Shown one piece after another: positions 29,801 through 40,972 of a DNA stretch of 64,000 nt. Each line of letters starts with the position of its first letter. Positions within the stretch are counted from its first letter, which is position 1. The stretch is from contig CM035350.1 in the NCBI GenBank assembly GCA_020137815.1, positions 1,035,011 to 1,099,010 of the forward strand, written 5' to 3'. The translations under genes were made by a program, and so were the position numbers. Source of the stretch: Hormiphora californensis (Eukaryota > Ctenophora > Tentaculata > Cydippida > Pleurobrachiidae). A model generated the notes under the pieces. The model did not search any database, was not told where the DNA came from, and saw nothing but the letters and a program-made list of their open reading frames with translations.

Positions 29801-31110
29801 GGAGCCGGCTGGGAGCTAGGCGGGGCGCCAAATGGAGTTGGCTGGGAGCTGGGAGGGGCGCCAAATGGAGGTGGCTGGGAGCTAGGAGGGGCGCCAAATG
29901 GAGCCGGCTGGGAAGTAGGAGGGGCGCCAAATGGAGCTGGCTGGGAGCTAGGAGGGGCTCCAAATGGAGCCGGCTGGGAGCTAGGAGGGGCGCCAAATGG
30001 AGCTGGCTGGGAGCTAGGAGGGGCGCCAAATGGAGCTGGCTGGGAGCTGGGAGGGGCGCCAAATGGAGCCGGCTGGGAGCTAGGAGGGGCTCCAAATGGA
30101 GCTGGCTGGGAGCTGGGAGGGGCGCCAAATGGAGCTGGTTGGGAGCTAGGAGGGGCGCCAAATGGAGGCGGCTGGGAGCTAGGAGGGGCGCCAAATGGAG
30201 CCGGCTGGGAGCTAGGAGGGGCGCCAAATGGAGCTGGCTGGGAGCTAGGAGGGGCGCCGAATGGAGCCGGCTGGGAGCTAGGAGGGGCACCAAATGGAGC
30301 CGGCTGGGAGCTAGGAGGGGCGCCAAATGGAGCCGGCTGGGAGCTGGGAGGGGCGCCAAATGGAGCCGGCTGGGAGCTGGGAGGGGCGCCAAATGGAGCC
30401 GGCTGGGAGCTAGGAGGGGCGCCAAATGGAGGTGGCTGGGAGCTAGGAGGGGCGCCAAATGGAGCCGGCTGGGAGCTAGGAGGGGCACCAAATGGAGGTG
30501 GCTGGGAGCTAGGAGGGGCGCCAAATGGAGCCGGCTGGGAAGTTGGGGCTCCAAAAGGTGGACTAGGTTGTGAAGGAGCTCCAAAAGGGGGTTGAGAGGA
30601 GGGCGGTTGAGGGCTCTGGTTTGATCGAGGAGATGGTGAACCATTAGAGTTGTCGAAAGGAGATGGTTTAGCAAGACCTCCGAAGGGAGAGGCACCTGGA
30701 GGTGGAGCACCAAATGGAGCCCCAGATTTAGGTGGGAAGGGAGATCCACTGGGGGTCGATGTAACAGGAGGGACGAATGGAGCACCGTTAGACTTGTCAG
30801 ATAATGAAACACCCTGCATTTGGGCAGTGGGAGGTCCCCCAAAGGGAGGCCTCATACCAGATGGGGGTGGACCAGGCGGGGCTCCTCCGAAACTGGGAGG
30901 GGGCTTTCCATTAAATGATGGAGGCGGTCCATTAAAAGATGGAGGCGGTCCGTTAAAAGATGGAGGCGGTCCATTGAAAGATGGAGGCGGTCCATTGAAA
31001 GATGGAGGCGGTCCGTTGAAAGATGGAGGGGGTCCGGGAGGCCTCATACCAGGAGCTTTAGCACCAGGGGCAGGCCCCATGGTGGGAGGTCCAGAAAACT
31101 GGGTACTCAT
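23821..31110 (-). CDS. SEC24: SEC24 (C/D-type) COPII cargo-binding coat protein
   Basis: About ten minus-strand exons. The first (28903-31110) encodes a Pro/Gly-rich N-terminus with two tandem arrays. Then come the SEC24 zinc finger (CRRCKAY ... CNLCN, exon 28435-28814), the trunk (28127-28276, about 27756-28047, 26080-26305, 25515-25725), beta-sandwich and helical exons (about 25066-25240, 24790-24960, 24429-24600) and the gelsolin-like end (23821-24244, ...YTDFLCSIHKEIR). SEC24 pairs with SEC23 and selects cargo at ER exit sites. Between RNRIDP and MGNSSPRF at the end of exon 1 the frame must shift three times (near 29112, 29090 and 28992). These are probably assembly indels, because sequence on both sides is conserved. 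A zinc-finger gene sits in the intron at 26306-27755. Confidence 0.92.
25240..25318. repeat. short tandem repeat in SEC24 intron
   Basis: Three imperfect copies of a unit of about 24 bases containing ggggttagtgggtgatggga. Intronic. Confidence 0.8.
26722..27548 (+). CDS. two-finger C2H2 zinc-finger protein, nested in SEC24
   Basis: Three exons (26722-26961, 27110-27229, 27423-27548) give 161 aa, phase 0 throughout. A unique N-terminal region (MAKVFSPKIVF...) with no recognised motif is followed by two C2H2 fingers. Finger 1 has CSYPNC ... HEKIH, and finger 2 has CNKCYKKF ... HDRTH joined by the usual GLKPYQ linker. The second intron falls between the two cysteines of finger 2. It is likely a DNA-binding regulator; targets unknown. 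It is antisense to its host SEC24 and lies wholly inside one intron. Confidence 0.78.
29556..30545 (-). repeat. 33-bp coding tandem array in SEC24
   Basis: About thirty copies of a 33-base unit encode SSQPAPFGAPP-like 11-residue repeats, alternating A and P after QP. Base changes are mostly silent. The complement is also open throughout (GARRGAKWSRL repeats), because the unit lacks stop codons in that frame. Copy number may be misassembled. Confidence 0.95.
30905..31030 (-). repeat. 21-bp coding tandem array in SEC24
   Basis: Six copies of a unit encoding PPSFNGP near the N-terminus of SEC24. Confidence 0.95.
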
Positions 31111-31876
31111 TAAAGCATTACCTAAACACGTGGGCGTGTTAGAGAGAAAATAGTGATGTATCCAAAAGTGGCAAAAAAATAACAATTTCTAACTAAATGG
31201 AAAATGAGAAACTAAAATGTCAACAGAAATATTGATTGAGAAGGAAGTAGAGCCTCAGGCAAAGACTCTTCTCAGGGGGCACATGCATTTTGTGTAAACA
31301 TGGAGCCAAAATTAGAGCTTATTGCTAGCAAAAGGGCTGACGTGGTAGGCTCAAAAGAGCGCAAAGTTATCTCCCGACGGACCGATCCTTGGATTAAAAA
31401 CGCGCAGAAAACGAACTGCGCAGTACACATGGCAGCGCAATCGTAATTTTACCGCAGAATACGGCCTCCACTCAACCAATGAGATCGGATCGGCACCACC
31501 AGCCAGCTCAATCAATGAATTTAGTTTAGACGTGAAACAACGGGGTTTTGGTTTATTCAAAATGTTACACAAGTAAGGTGTACACGCTAAAATGCCGCGA
31601 GAAGAAAAAACGACTAGTTCAGCAACTACATCAGGCCAGTGATGTACAAACATATAGTACGGCACATGGGAAGAACCTTAGTGACATTGTGTGACAAGAA
31701 AGGTACAAAGCGATATAGCTATAACAACACCCTATTATATAATAATATTGGCCTACAAACTTCTGGTTCAGCGAGTAAATAACTCAGTTACTTTATCTTA
31801 ATTGTGTCTGTTGTATGTACCCTTACCCAAACAGCACACAGAATAAGTTACTAGATTATTCAGCATTTCTCTCTCT
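31111..31876. other. intergenic region between SENP and SEC24
   Basis: It lies upstream of SEC24 and downstream of the SENP gene, both on the minus strand. An AG acceptor-like signal (acgtgtttag, minus sense) sits about 12 bases before the SEC24 ATG. An open frame at 31351-31665 (-) has no recognisable domain or splice context and I do not call it. Confidence 0.4.
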
Positions 31877-34556
31877 CTATAAAAGTGTTTTATTAATAAT
31901 CTCCCATATCATTCTCCGCCTGAAATAAGGCATATCAGACTGGGCAAAGTCGAAGGGTCGATCTTGGCTGATGTATTCGGCGTACTTGCAGGCGAATACC
32001 CCACAGTCACAGCCGTTCATCTGCTCTGGTAGCTCCTATAAAGAAGGGTGTTAATACAATGATATCTGGTTGTCTTGCTCGGCCCTCTCTCAGCCGCTGA
32101 GGAGGGTTAGAACATAACAAATATATCTGGTTGAATCTGTAGAGTTACTAGATCTTACCTTCTCAATAACGAGATTCCAACTGGCAGGGTCCATTGGTTG
32201 CTTCTTCTTGGACATGTGTTCCGCCACCATGTAGTCCCTGGAATGAGGGGTGTCAAAACATACCACCACCAGCAGCCAGCCAAGTGTTGATAAACAAGGA
32301 AAATGCCGCCGGTACTCCAGCAGGCGCGCAGCCCTACTGTTGACAACTACCAACTTTGTATTGCGCGCAGTCGTTAACTGCTAGTTGCGCACCGCGCCTC
32401 ACCAACCTCAGAGCTGTGGTACACTGGTGGTTGTCTCCTAGTAGGGAGTCATAGTAGGTAATGGTTGAGGTTCTGTTGTCAATGACAGCTAGACACCAGT
32501 GCATACCAAGGTGAATAGGTATCATTATCAGATCCTTGGCAAATAAATCCACCTGAGAAAGAAGTGTGTGTAGATACGTCATACGATATGTTAAAATATC
32601 CGCTAATCAGTGTTGATGTGTTATACAGGGTTGTATATCATCTTACCTTCCTAGTCCATCTTGCGAGGCCTTGGTGTCCGACCTTCAGCAGCCGAGGGTA
32701 GAAGAAAGTATTGAAAATGTGAATGGAGGGGGCAACCTTTTTACTTCGATCCATTAGCAGGTTGAAGTAGAAATTTATCACCTAAATAAAGCAGCATTAG
32801 TAATTCACCCGGAAAACGAGCTGATTTATAACACATTACATAACTCAATTTTGTTGGACAATGGATAGTGATATGCTTGCTTGTCCGAAATACCCATTAT
32901 CATATGATTATATGTTTACGACCCCCATGTTTGTTGACTGTTTATTGGCGGTTTGCCATGATACCCACCTCATCATTTAGCCAGGTGAGATCCCTGAGAG
33001 TCTGGACATCCTTCCTTGTTATACCAATGTTGAAATGATCCACGAGGGTCTCCATTAGGGGACCTCCTGACAGAGCCCTATCTACTGCCATCATCATCTC
33101 CTGAGGGGGGGGGGGGGGGGGGGGTGTGGTTATCTTGAAACTAGGGGGTTCACAACACTTGAGGACTAACTAGCGACCTCTATAAGATAGGTTCATTGAT
33201 TGATGTGTTACCTCAGTTAGGGGAGGGAAGGTGTCAATCTCATCCCCAATGGCCTCATCTTCACTGATCTCATCTTGCAGTAGTGATTTATCAACCTTCT
33301 GGTCAACTAGATCGTGTCCCTCTTTAACCTTCTGTTTTGCATCCTCGACACCCTTCTTCATCTCCTTGATCCTCCTCTCATTGTCACTCACTGTCTCAGT
33401 CAACACCTTGTGCCTGGGAGAGGGTACATTGGGTTGAATGTAGGGACATTAGGTTGAATAGGGGAACACGGTAGTCAGTAGTGGTTGGGACAGTATGTTA
33501 GGAGCGGATAATCGATGTGTAGTTTTTAATATGAGTTTCAAGGTGTAATTACCAGTTTTCCAGCCATTTGCTATCAAATGGATTGGTCCAGGATGATTTC
33601 TTAATGAGGCCAGGTGGTCCCCTTATCATTCTCTTGTTCTGGTAAACTGGGCCTGAAATGGATGGGGGTCAGCTCAACTTGGGGTATTGGATGGGCAAGC
33701 GAAAGAATTCTTAATCAGAGGCTGCCAGTGAAATATTGAAATATCATAGGGGATAGAACATCTTATCTAGGATTCCTAAACTAGGAAAGTATAGTTATTA
33801 CCTGATGCCTCGCTCCCACTTCCTGTGCCACTATCTGATGAGGGAGGGGACATGGATGTAATGGGTCGTGCAGGGGATGTAGCGGCCAGTCTGGCAGGGT
33901 GAGCTGGGGTGCTGGTCAGGTAACTGGTGGATAACTTGTTGAGGGGAGCCGGGGCAGGCAGGGTCGTATTGAACAGTGCATTATCACTCTTTGTGTATCT
34001 GTTCAGTAACTGTCTGTACTTTTCTCTCTAAAAAAGGAAGTGAGAAATTAACAACCACAACCACATAAGACAGGTCTCCAGGAAAATAAGAGTCCTGAAT
34101 TACAATCCTATCTTCAACAGTACCTGTTCAAGTTGTATTACATCCTGAATAGTAGATTTCTTGATGACATGACGCCGGATAGCTTGTCTCTGTTCTGATA
34201 CTGTCAGGGGAGGATCCATGGCCGTCTGTACCGACTGGGTACATGTCGATACTTTAGTAACTTGTGATGGCCCCGGTTGGGAGGGTTCTACAGGTGCCTG
34301 GGTGGAGAAGTGGGTTACAAGTCTCTCTTGGTAATCGACAACTTTGTATAACAATATCTTGCCTAACTCAAACAACAATATCTAACGCCGAAGAACGAAG
34401 AAGAAACAGCAATCCGACACCGGGGTCTCAGATAATAAACGCACACCACGATCGGTCACAGATTGAACCTACAAAGTGGTACAACACCGAAGTGTGTCTG
34501 GCGAAACTCACCGGAGGAGGCGGGGAGGGAAGGGCGGGAGGTTGTGAAGATGTCAT
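31877..34556 (-). CDS. SENP: SENP1/2-type SUMO protease (Ulp1 family)
   Basis: About nine minus-strand exons. The first coding exon (34512-34556) starts MTSSQPPAL. The next (34124-34297) is followed by Ser/Pro-rich and coiled-coil stretches ([15 protein letters not shown]). The C48 peptidase domain begins near the exon at about 33000-33100 (WLNDE, then [11 protein letters not shown]). The catalytic set is present: His in MHWCLAVID, Asp in TYYDSLLGD, and Gln/Cys in [13 protein letters not shown]. The protein ends ...EIINKTLL. These enzymes mature SUMO and remove it from nuclear proteins. Small exons encode YDSL and DYMVAEHM separately. I see no disabling change. Confidence 0.9.
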
Positions 34557-35630
34557 GAAACGTTTTGTGAAATGTAGAACGCTTGCAAAGGGTGCCGTAA
34601 CAATGCTGTACGCTGCAGAGGGAATACAATACGTTAGCAATATACAGTGTATATTATACACACATGCTGTTGATCGATGCAGTAGTGATTTTAGACCAAA
34701 GTTACTATGGTCTACGTTAGTCTCACTTACCATAGTCTAGTTTAAAGCGCTTTTGTGGGATACCGACTTCACCGGTTGAACTGAAACATTGAACCGGGTT
34801 ATTACTGAATAGGTTTCTAATATAGTAGTTCAAAACGGGAGTGCTCTTCTATATTGGTGAAAACGTACCTAGACTCGTCCTGTCGTGGTCTCTTAAATGT
34901 GGTGAAGGTCGAGAGCTTGTCACTGAGGTAAGGCATACTCAGATCACCTCATTTTGGCATTCACTTGATCATTGCTACTAACACTGAAATCAATGAAGAA
35001 TGATTTACTAAGGGACTTGTTATGTTCTAACCCTCCTTTACATTTGTAAAGTGTGTTTCGCAGGCGGGGCACGCGAAACACAGTCTAGCTAGGCAATAAG
35101 GGACAACTTCTTCAGTCATTTCGATCAAGGAACAGCATAATGAGACAAAAAGGCATGAAAATAAATTGTAAATTAATCCAAGTTGGTAAGAATTATCGTT
35201 ATTCCTAAGAATAAAAACTTGTTAAATAAATGTAGTTAAATCTTGAAGCCGGTATCATAAAATAAGCGGGTGAAATCTAAGAGATTTTGCTTTATAGCCA
35301 GAAATGTAATGGATAAGTAAAACTGAAAGTACGACCACACTCTTGAAGCAAACTGGAACGTGTTTAGCCCTTTGGGGACGATTATCAGCCCCCTGGAGAG
35401 TGGAGACACTTATATTACTTTGAACGCAGGAAAAAGAATTTTCGTTCTACCACCTGTATTTCTATTGGGTCACCTGTGACCCAATCATTCGTAAACATTC
35501 GTAAACATTCGTAAATAAATTTAGTATTGTACACAAAGCTTTAGCTCAAAAGGAGCCAACACTCAGATGACATGGAAAGTCAGCAGGTTATATGTATCAG
35601 CCAAATGACAATGAAAAGCAAAACACATTT
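34557..35630. other. intergenic region upstream of SENP
   Basis: About 1.1 kb with no supported gene. It holds a short direct repeat (attcgtaaac, three times near 35490-35515) and AT-rich sequence, and lies between the SENP start and the LINE remnant. The SENP promoter should be at its left end. Confidence 0.4.
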
Positions 35631-36983
35631 CTATGATTCGCCCATCTCTTTAAACACACTGGGGTCATTTCTCCAATCAATCAAGGAGTTACTGTGCTCC
35701 ACCCGGTAACCGCGGACAGGTGGCTGGTCGGGGATGGTGGTTAAGTAGGACCCAAGGGACTGTTTCAACTCGAGCAGTGATGTTGCCTCTCTCACTGCAC
35801 GGGGTAGGGAATTCCACAACTGTGCTCCTCTAACACCGAATGATGAGTCATAAGGGCCAGATATGGATTTTTGAGCGAGGTAATTGTAACGGGGGACCAA
35901 TGCTCTGGTACCAAGACGGGTGTGCTCAGTAAACAGGAGACCCGTGCCGTTTGGAACTACATCATGAAGAACCTTCCAGACATGGATAATCATGTATCGC
36001 TCACGACGCCGCTGGAGGGACAAGATACCAAGATGTTGGAGCCGATCCCAGTACCCCATACCGGAACAGCTCTCAATCCTACGTGTGAAGTGTCTTTGAG
36101 CCTCTTCAACCAGGGCGATATCAGACTTTTTCACCGGGCTCCATAATGGACAACAGTACTCCACCTGAGGCCTAATGATGGACTTCAGTAACGTTAGCAT
36201 AGTATCATCGGATCTATCCCGAAATACACTAAGTGCCCAGCCACTCATGCGTCTAGCCTTGGCAGTAATGCTGCCTATGTGTTCTGACCAAGTGCAGTCT
36301 GCAGATACAAGGACCCCTAGATCTCTCACAGTGAAACTTGGTGATATTGAGTCGCCTCCGGGACCATTGTAAAGATAATTGTCAGTGGAGAAAGGAAGCT
36401 CCCTCAGGAGTTGGGTGGAGCGAAGTGTATAATTTATCACCTCAAACTTATCCTGATGGAGTGACATATTGTTGTCTGAAGCCCAACGTCCAAATTCATT
36501 AAGACTCAGCTGCAGGTTATCTCTGTCGTTGAGTGACCTGATCGCTTTCCACAGCTTGGATTCATCTGCAAAAGTTAGGACTGTTCCCGCAAGAAGTGAT
36601 TCAATGTCTATCATATAAACCAAGAACAGAAGCGGGCCAAGAACAGTGCCCTGGGGGACTCCACTAATGACGAGTTCCGGCCGAGACTGAACTCCATCCA
36701 CCACTACTGTCTGTATTCTAGCTGAAAGAAAGTCACTTATCCAGCGGAGAAGTCTTCCACGTATACCATACTTCTCAAGCTTGCCCAATAAAACTTTAAT
36801 ATCGACTTTATCGAACGCCTTCTCCATATCCAAATAAACAACATCCACTTCCAGACCGTTATTCAGTTCACGCATGATGTTGTCATAGTGGTTCAAAAGT
36901 TGGGTCAGACAACTCCTATTTCTCCGAAAGCCGTGCTGACCATGGGATGTGAGGGCAACAGGGCGATAGTTTTTAGCCTCCAT
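35631..36983 (-). mobile_element. non-LTR retrotransposon (LINE) reverse transcriptase remnant
   Basis: A 450-aa frame with RT motifs in order: NYRPVALTS, GFRRNRSC, DMEKAFDKV, a long thumb/connection region and the QRRRERY tail typical of CR1/Jockey-like LINEs. The endonuclease is missing. The segment normally between NYRPVALTS and QHGFR is deleted. The catalytic FADD reads FADE. It is therefore 5'-truncated, internally deleted and unlikely to be active. Confidence 0.85.
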
Positions 36984-37096
36984 CTTTGAACCCTAACGCT
37001 AAAATAGGAATTGAGATTTTGCCGCTATTTTGCCCCATCTATATTATAATTTTTTTTTTTTTTTTTTTTGGAAAAACAATTAAAAATATATACACA

Positions 37097-37416
37097 ATCT
37101 ATATTATAATTTGGAGATGAACGTCGAAGTCGAAGTCGTTCGTTCAGCGGTATCTAAGCGACAGGCTGCTCCTTCATAAAATACTTCATGTGCCCAAAGC
37201 TGTAAAGCTGTTGCTCACACTTTTGGAACTTCCAGTGGAAGTTTGTTGATATTTTCGAATGAGTTTTAACATGCCAGTCCCTATAGTTACCAATTCAGTT
37301 GCCATGACAACCGTGTTATTGACGTTGAAAGGGCGAAAAGAACCAACCGGCGAAGCCGGGTGGGTTATCAAGGCCTTACTTGAGGCGCACCCAATGGGTG
37401 CGCTAGTATAATAATA
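37097..37416. repeat. dispersed repeat of about 320 bp, copy 1
   Basis: This stretch (from ctatattataatttggagatg to gggtgcgctagtataata) is present in inverse orientation at 56665-56990 with high identity. It includes the palindromic block accggcgaagccgggtgg. No convincing ORF. Probably a non-autonomous element or SINE-like repeat. Confidence 0.8.
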
Positions 37417-37927
37417 AGTTACAAACCGCTCATTTAGACCCTTCTTTCTTTCATAGCACTTACATAACCAGAAGACCTGGAAAACCTTGGTCGACGACAA
37501 GAGGCTGTGGCTGTCAGACAGACCCGTATTTTGAAAATCAGGGCACTGGGGAGTGGGGCCTCAGCGACGGAGGAGCCGGAAGCATGGCAGTTAGCTGTTA
37601 AAGCTGCATGTGAATTCCCGTGGAATTATCCACCCGCCTAAGCCAGTAAGTCATGTGACAAAATTAGTCTGGAGTCACGAGCGATGAAGTTCCATCAAGT
37701 CCGACTACATGAGAAGGGAACGACAGAGCCTCTCCGAACCACCACAGGGTCATCACTAATCGCATTGCCATGAGCCATCTCCTCAGAGTCACCGGTCACC
37801 TGATCTCTCTTTCTTGATAAATAAGCCTTTTAAGGGTTCACAAATATGCAGTTCATGTAAGGATTGTGGTATGTATACTTAACATTGTATAGTGCATACA
37901 TTGTATAGTGCATACACTACAGGCCAG

Positions 37928-38159
37928 CGTTAAAATCTGGGTGTTTGGTGAGTGCTGTCATACGGTTTTTTAGAGTTAGGGCTAAAGTAAGGTTAGGGTT
38001 TGGGTTGGAGTTAGGCCTTGACATTTCCTACCAGATAAACGTTGAATTAGCCAATACGGTTGAGTGGTTTGGCGGTTAGAGCCATTTTACTTTTTAGTGA
38101 ATCAACTTTTTAGGAAACGCGCACCTGTAAACAGGCCTCCAAACACCCAGATTGTAACG
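37928..38159. repeat. TIR element (CGTTAAAATCTGGGTG family), copy A
   Basis: A unit of about 232 bases from cgttaaaatctgggtgtttg to its inverse complement ccaaacacccagattgtaac. The interior has ttagggtttggg-like runs. Copy B at 38928-39179 has the same termini and interior in opposite orientation. Confidence 0.75.
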
Positions 38160-38395
38160 GCGCCTTACACTACATGATCCTTGCTGAATGCTGTGGGCGT
38201 ACGCCGTACATGCACGACTCGAGGGTAGTAAAAAAGGTTAAAAAAGTGCAATGGCACTAAACAAACTCAAAATAAAAGCGACGCGCAGCAACTAGTTGTT
38301 TTGTTTCAGCGGCCGGGCCTCATAATTTATCAGTTTTCCGTTTATGCTCGTTTTTGGTTTTTCCGTTGAAAAGCGCTGCCTTATCCCGCGCGCCT

Positions 38396-39291
38396 ATAAG
38401 GAACCATAATAAAGTTCAAGAGCCTCCAAGAGCACCCAAGAGCACACCCGATCGAAGAGAGACCACACCTGAGAGCGTACCACACCCAAAAGAGACCACA
38501 TCCAAGAGCGCACCACCTCCAGAAGACACCACTTCAAGAGCGCACCACATCAAAGAGAGCTCCCCATCCAGAAGATACCACGCGCAGGGGACACCACGCG
38601 CAGAAGAGACCAGCGCGGCGTTGTATTTGCGCGTGCGGTCTCTTCTGCGCGTGGTGTCCCCTTAGTGGAAGCTCTTACGGTATTTCCCACGCCCCGTGGG
38701 AAAGTTTTCGACCGTGGGAAAGTTTTCAAAGCGTGGGAAAAGAGAGATACATACAATAACTAAGAAAAAACAATTTATTTTTTATAGTTATTGTATGTAT
38801 CTCTCTTTTCCCACGGTTCGAAAACTTTCCCACGGTCAAAAACTTTCCCACGGGGCGTGGGAATTACCGTAAGAGCTTCCACTACCTGCGCGCGGTATCT
38901 TCTGGATGGGGAGGGCGCGATTATAATCTGGGTGCCTTGGAGCCTGTTTACAGGTGCGCGCTACCAAAAGAGTACACTTAGACCGACTTTTTTCAAACGG
39001 CTATAGCCACGCAACCACATGGCCAATTTGAGTAAACTAAACGGCATCTGTTAGAGAATCGATAGCCCTAACCGATAACCCCAAACCAAACCCTAACCAG
39101 ACCCTAACGGATAGCCCTAACCCGTCGCGCGCGCTAAAACTACGAATTGTTAGCAATGAAAGGCACCCAGATTTTAACGTTTTCCGGATGGGGAGCTCTC
39201 TTTGATGTGGTGCGCTCTTGAAGTGGTGTCTTTTGGAGGTGGTGCGCTCTTGGATGGGGTGCGCTCTTGAACTTTATTATGGTTCCTTATC
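38396..39291. repeat. large foldback element with nested insertion
   Basis: The left arm (from ataaggaaccataataaagt, about 38396-38590) and the right arm (ending actttattatggttccttat, 39291) are inverse complements. A second inner palindrome spans 38660-38880 (cgtgggaaagttttcgaccg against its complement) around a central AT-rich spacer. The TIR element at 38928-39179 interrupts the right arm. No coding capacity is supported. Confidence 0.8.
38928..39179. repeat. TIR element (CGTTAAAATCTGGGTG family), copy B
   Basis: A 252-base unit bounded by cgattataatctgggtgcct and aggcacccagattttaacg. It is inserted in the right arm of the foldback element and contains ccctaacc-like runs, in inverse orientation to copy A. 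Confidence 0.75.
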
Positions 39292-39469
39292 GGGGCTAGC
39301 AACGTTTTATTTGCCAAGTTTTTCCGCCGTCTCACAAGACGCAAAAAAAACGATATGAACCCCGGCACCGGGTACACTATGAGTCTCTTGATATCACTGT
39401 CTTTTTATGAACGATCAAATCTTTAGGTGCATGTAATTGGAAAAGTTAAAATTATATTGAATTTAGGTG

Positions 39470-40177
39470 ATGGCAGAAAACGAGTGTTCTGGTTCAAGAG
39501 AAAAGAATCGTCAAACATCAACGCGGCCTGTAAGAAGCTCAATCAGAGACCCCAAGGCGAACTATATTTTTAATTTGCTACGAGCTAAGTCACGGCTCAT
39601 CAAGAAAGAAGACAACGGACAGACTTCAGAAAAAGCAGAAAGCAGCGATGGGTCGTCAGATAAACTGAGAAGAAAAAAGGGCGTCGAAAATAGTTCCCGC
39701 CAATCAGAACAGTCAGAAAACCCTAGGTCCAAATGCTCTGGAAAGAGACAGAAAGATTGTCCCAAGAAACAAGAAAGTATGAAGCGGAAAAGAGATGTCC
39801 GAAAGACGTTGAAAGAGGCTCGAGAAGAGCTCGCACCCAAGGATGTTCTTGACTGTACCCCTTTACGGGGAATAAAGAAAGCCACCGACCTCTCCTTTCT
39901 TGGTAGCATATCCCCAATCAGTTTCGACACACCAGAGAAGAAGCGTCGCAAGAAGAAACCTGGGGAACAAAATATCACTCCTACTAACAGAGACAATGCT
40001 GATAGGTACTTGGTTCAGTTGCAAAGACGGCTAAAGAACGCCCCAAAATGTGAGATCCCTTCACAGATGATGAAAAACAAACCCAGTCAGTCGCAAATTT
40101 TTAATATTGATGAAGTGTTGGATGAAGAAACAGTCCCTATTGACGACGAAGAGGTACTGGATGAATATTTTGAATAA
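39470..40177 (+). CDS. basic, probably nuclear protein, unrecognised
   Basis: A single-exon frame of 235 aa starting MAENECSGS. It is rich in Lys, Arg, Ser and Glu, with nuclear-localisation-like clusters (KLRRKKG, KKRRKKK) and possible proline-directed phosphosites (DCTPLRG, DTPEKK). A conserved-looking stretch (YLVQLQRRLKNAPKCEIPSQ) precedes an acidic end. An AG preceded by T-rich sequence lies three bases before the ATG, so this could be the last or only coding exon after a cis- or trans-spliced leader. I do not recognise the family. Confidence 0.55.
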   Translation: MAENECSGSREKNRQTSTRPVRSSIRDPKANYIFNLLRAKSRLIKKEDNGQTSEKAESSDGSSDKLRRKKGVENSSRQSEQSENPRSKCSGKRQKDCPKKQESMKRKRDVRKTLKEAREELAPKDVLDCTPLRGIKKATDLSFLGSISPISFDTPEKKRRKKKPGEQNITPTNRDNADRYLVQLQRRLKNAPKCEIPSQMMKNKPSQSQIFNIDEVLDEETVPIDDEEVLDEYFE

Positions 40178-40373
40178 TTGTATTGTAATCTGTATTTTTA
40201 TTAGAATTTTGGGATTTTCCTACCTCTTTTGAGATATGGACACAATTTTAAAGTTAGTTTAATTTATTTGTTTACAGCAGATTTTTACATTTATATTATC
40301 AGTTGTCATTGTTGTACTCAAGCAGTTTTGGTCTTTCCCTATTTACTAACAGTCCGTCTATTTTCTTCTAAGA

Positions 40374-40972
40374 ATGTCCACGTTTTCGATTTCTTACCAG
40401 CCAGAAGAGGAGCCAGATCCACCATTCAATGGACTATCTTGCTCTTTCGACGAACAACAGTATCATCCTGATCAGCCTGATACAGCCGAGAATCCTCGGA
40501 AAATGAAAGCCGAGGATTATGGTAAGTTTCAAATTTTTGGTGATTATGCGACTCACCTGTGACTCCCAAAACCTTGTTTCCGTGCTCAAACTCATTTCTC
40601 CCAGGCTGTATGAAGCGGCTAAGGATGAAGTCGGAACGGCTAGTGAAGGAGAAACGAGAATCCCCGGAATCCTCTAATGAAAGTGAGCAGAGAGAGAATG
40701 AGATCTCAGAAGAGAATGACATCTCAGAAGAGAATGGACAGAGCTCATCTGCATCAGTAGTGTTGGAAGTTTCTGAAGATCAAGAAAACAGCAATACCAA
40801 CTCCGATGTTGAAAGTTTAAACTCGGGTCATCCTGAAGATCTGGGTGATCCTGAAAACAACAAAAACAGCAAAAACGGAAAAAAAGACACAAAAGACAAA
40901 AACGGAAAAAACAACACTGTCGGCAACGACAACACCGTCGGCAACGACAACAATAATTACAAGCAACCTTAA
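40374..40972 (+). CDS. acidic/Asn-rich protein, unrecognised
   Basis: Two exons (40374-40521 and 40604-40972) joined at phase 1 give MSTFSISYQPEEEPDPPF..., then YGCMKRLRMKSERL, then a Ser/Glu-rich and Asn/Lys/Asp-rich tail ending NNYKQP. In the next frame (40950-41114) a plausible conserved segment (ADVCRCLVWDDQC, FIVLRIEKHAPLETLTKHL) continues past this stop. A one-base indel in the A-rich stretch may have cut off the true C-terminus. I do not recognise the family. Confidence 0.5.

Noticed and set aside
29578-30573. 331-aa plus-strand ORF of GARRGAKWSRL repeats
   Set aside because: It is the complement of the SEC24 33-bp array; the repeat unit lacks stops in this frame. No independent gene signals.
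31351-31665. 104-aa minus-strand ORF
   Set aside because: No domain, no splice context, and it is in the SEC24 upstream region.
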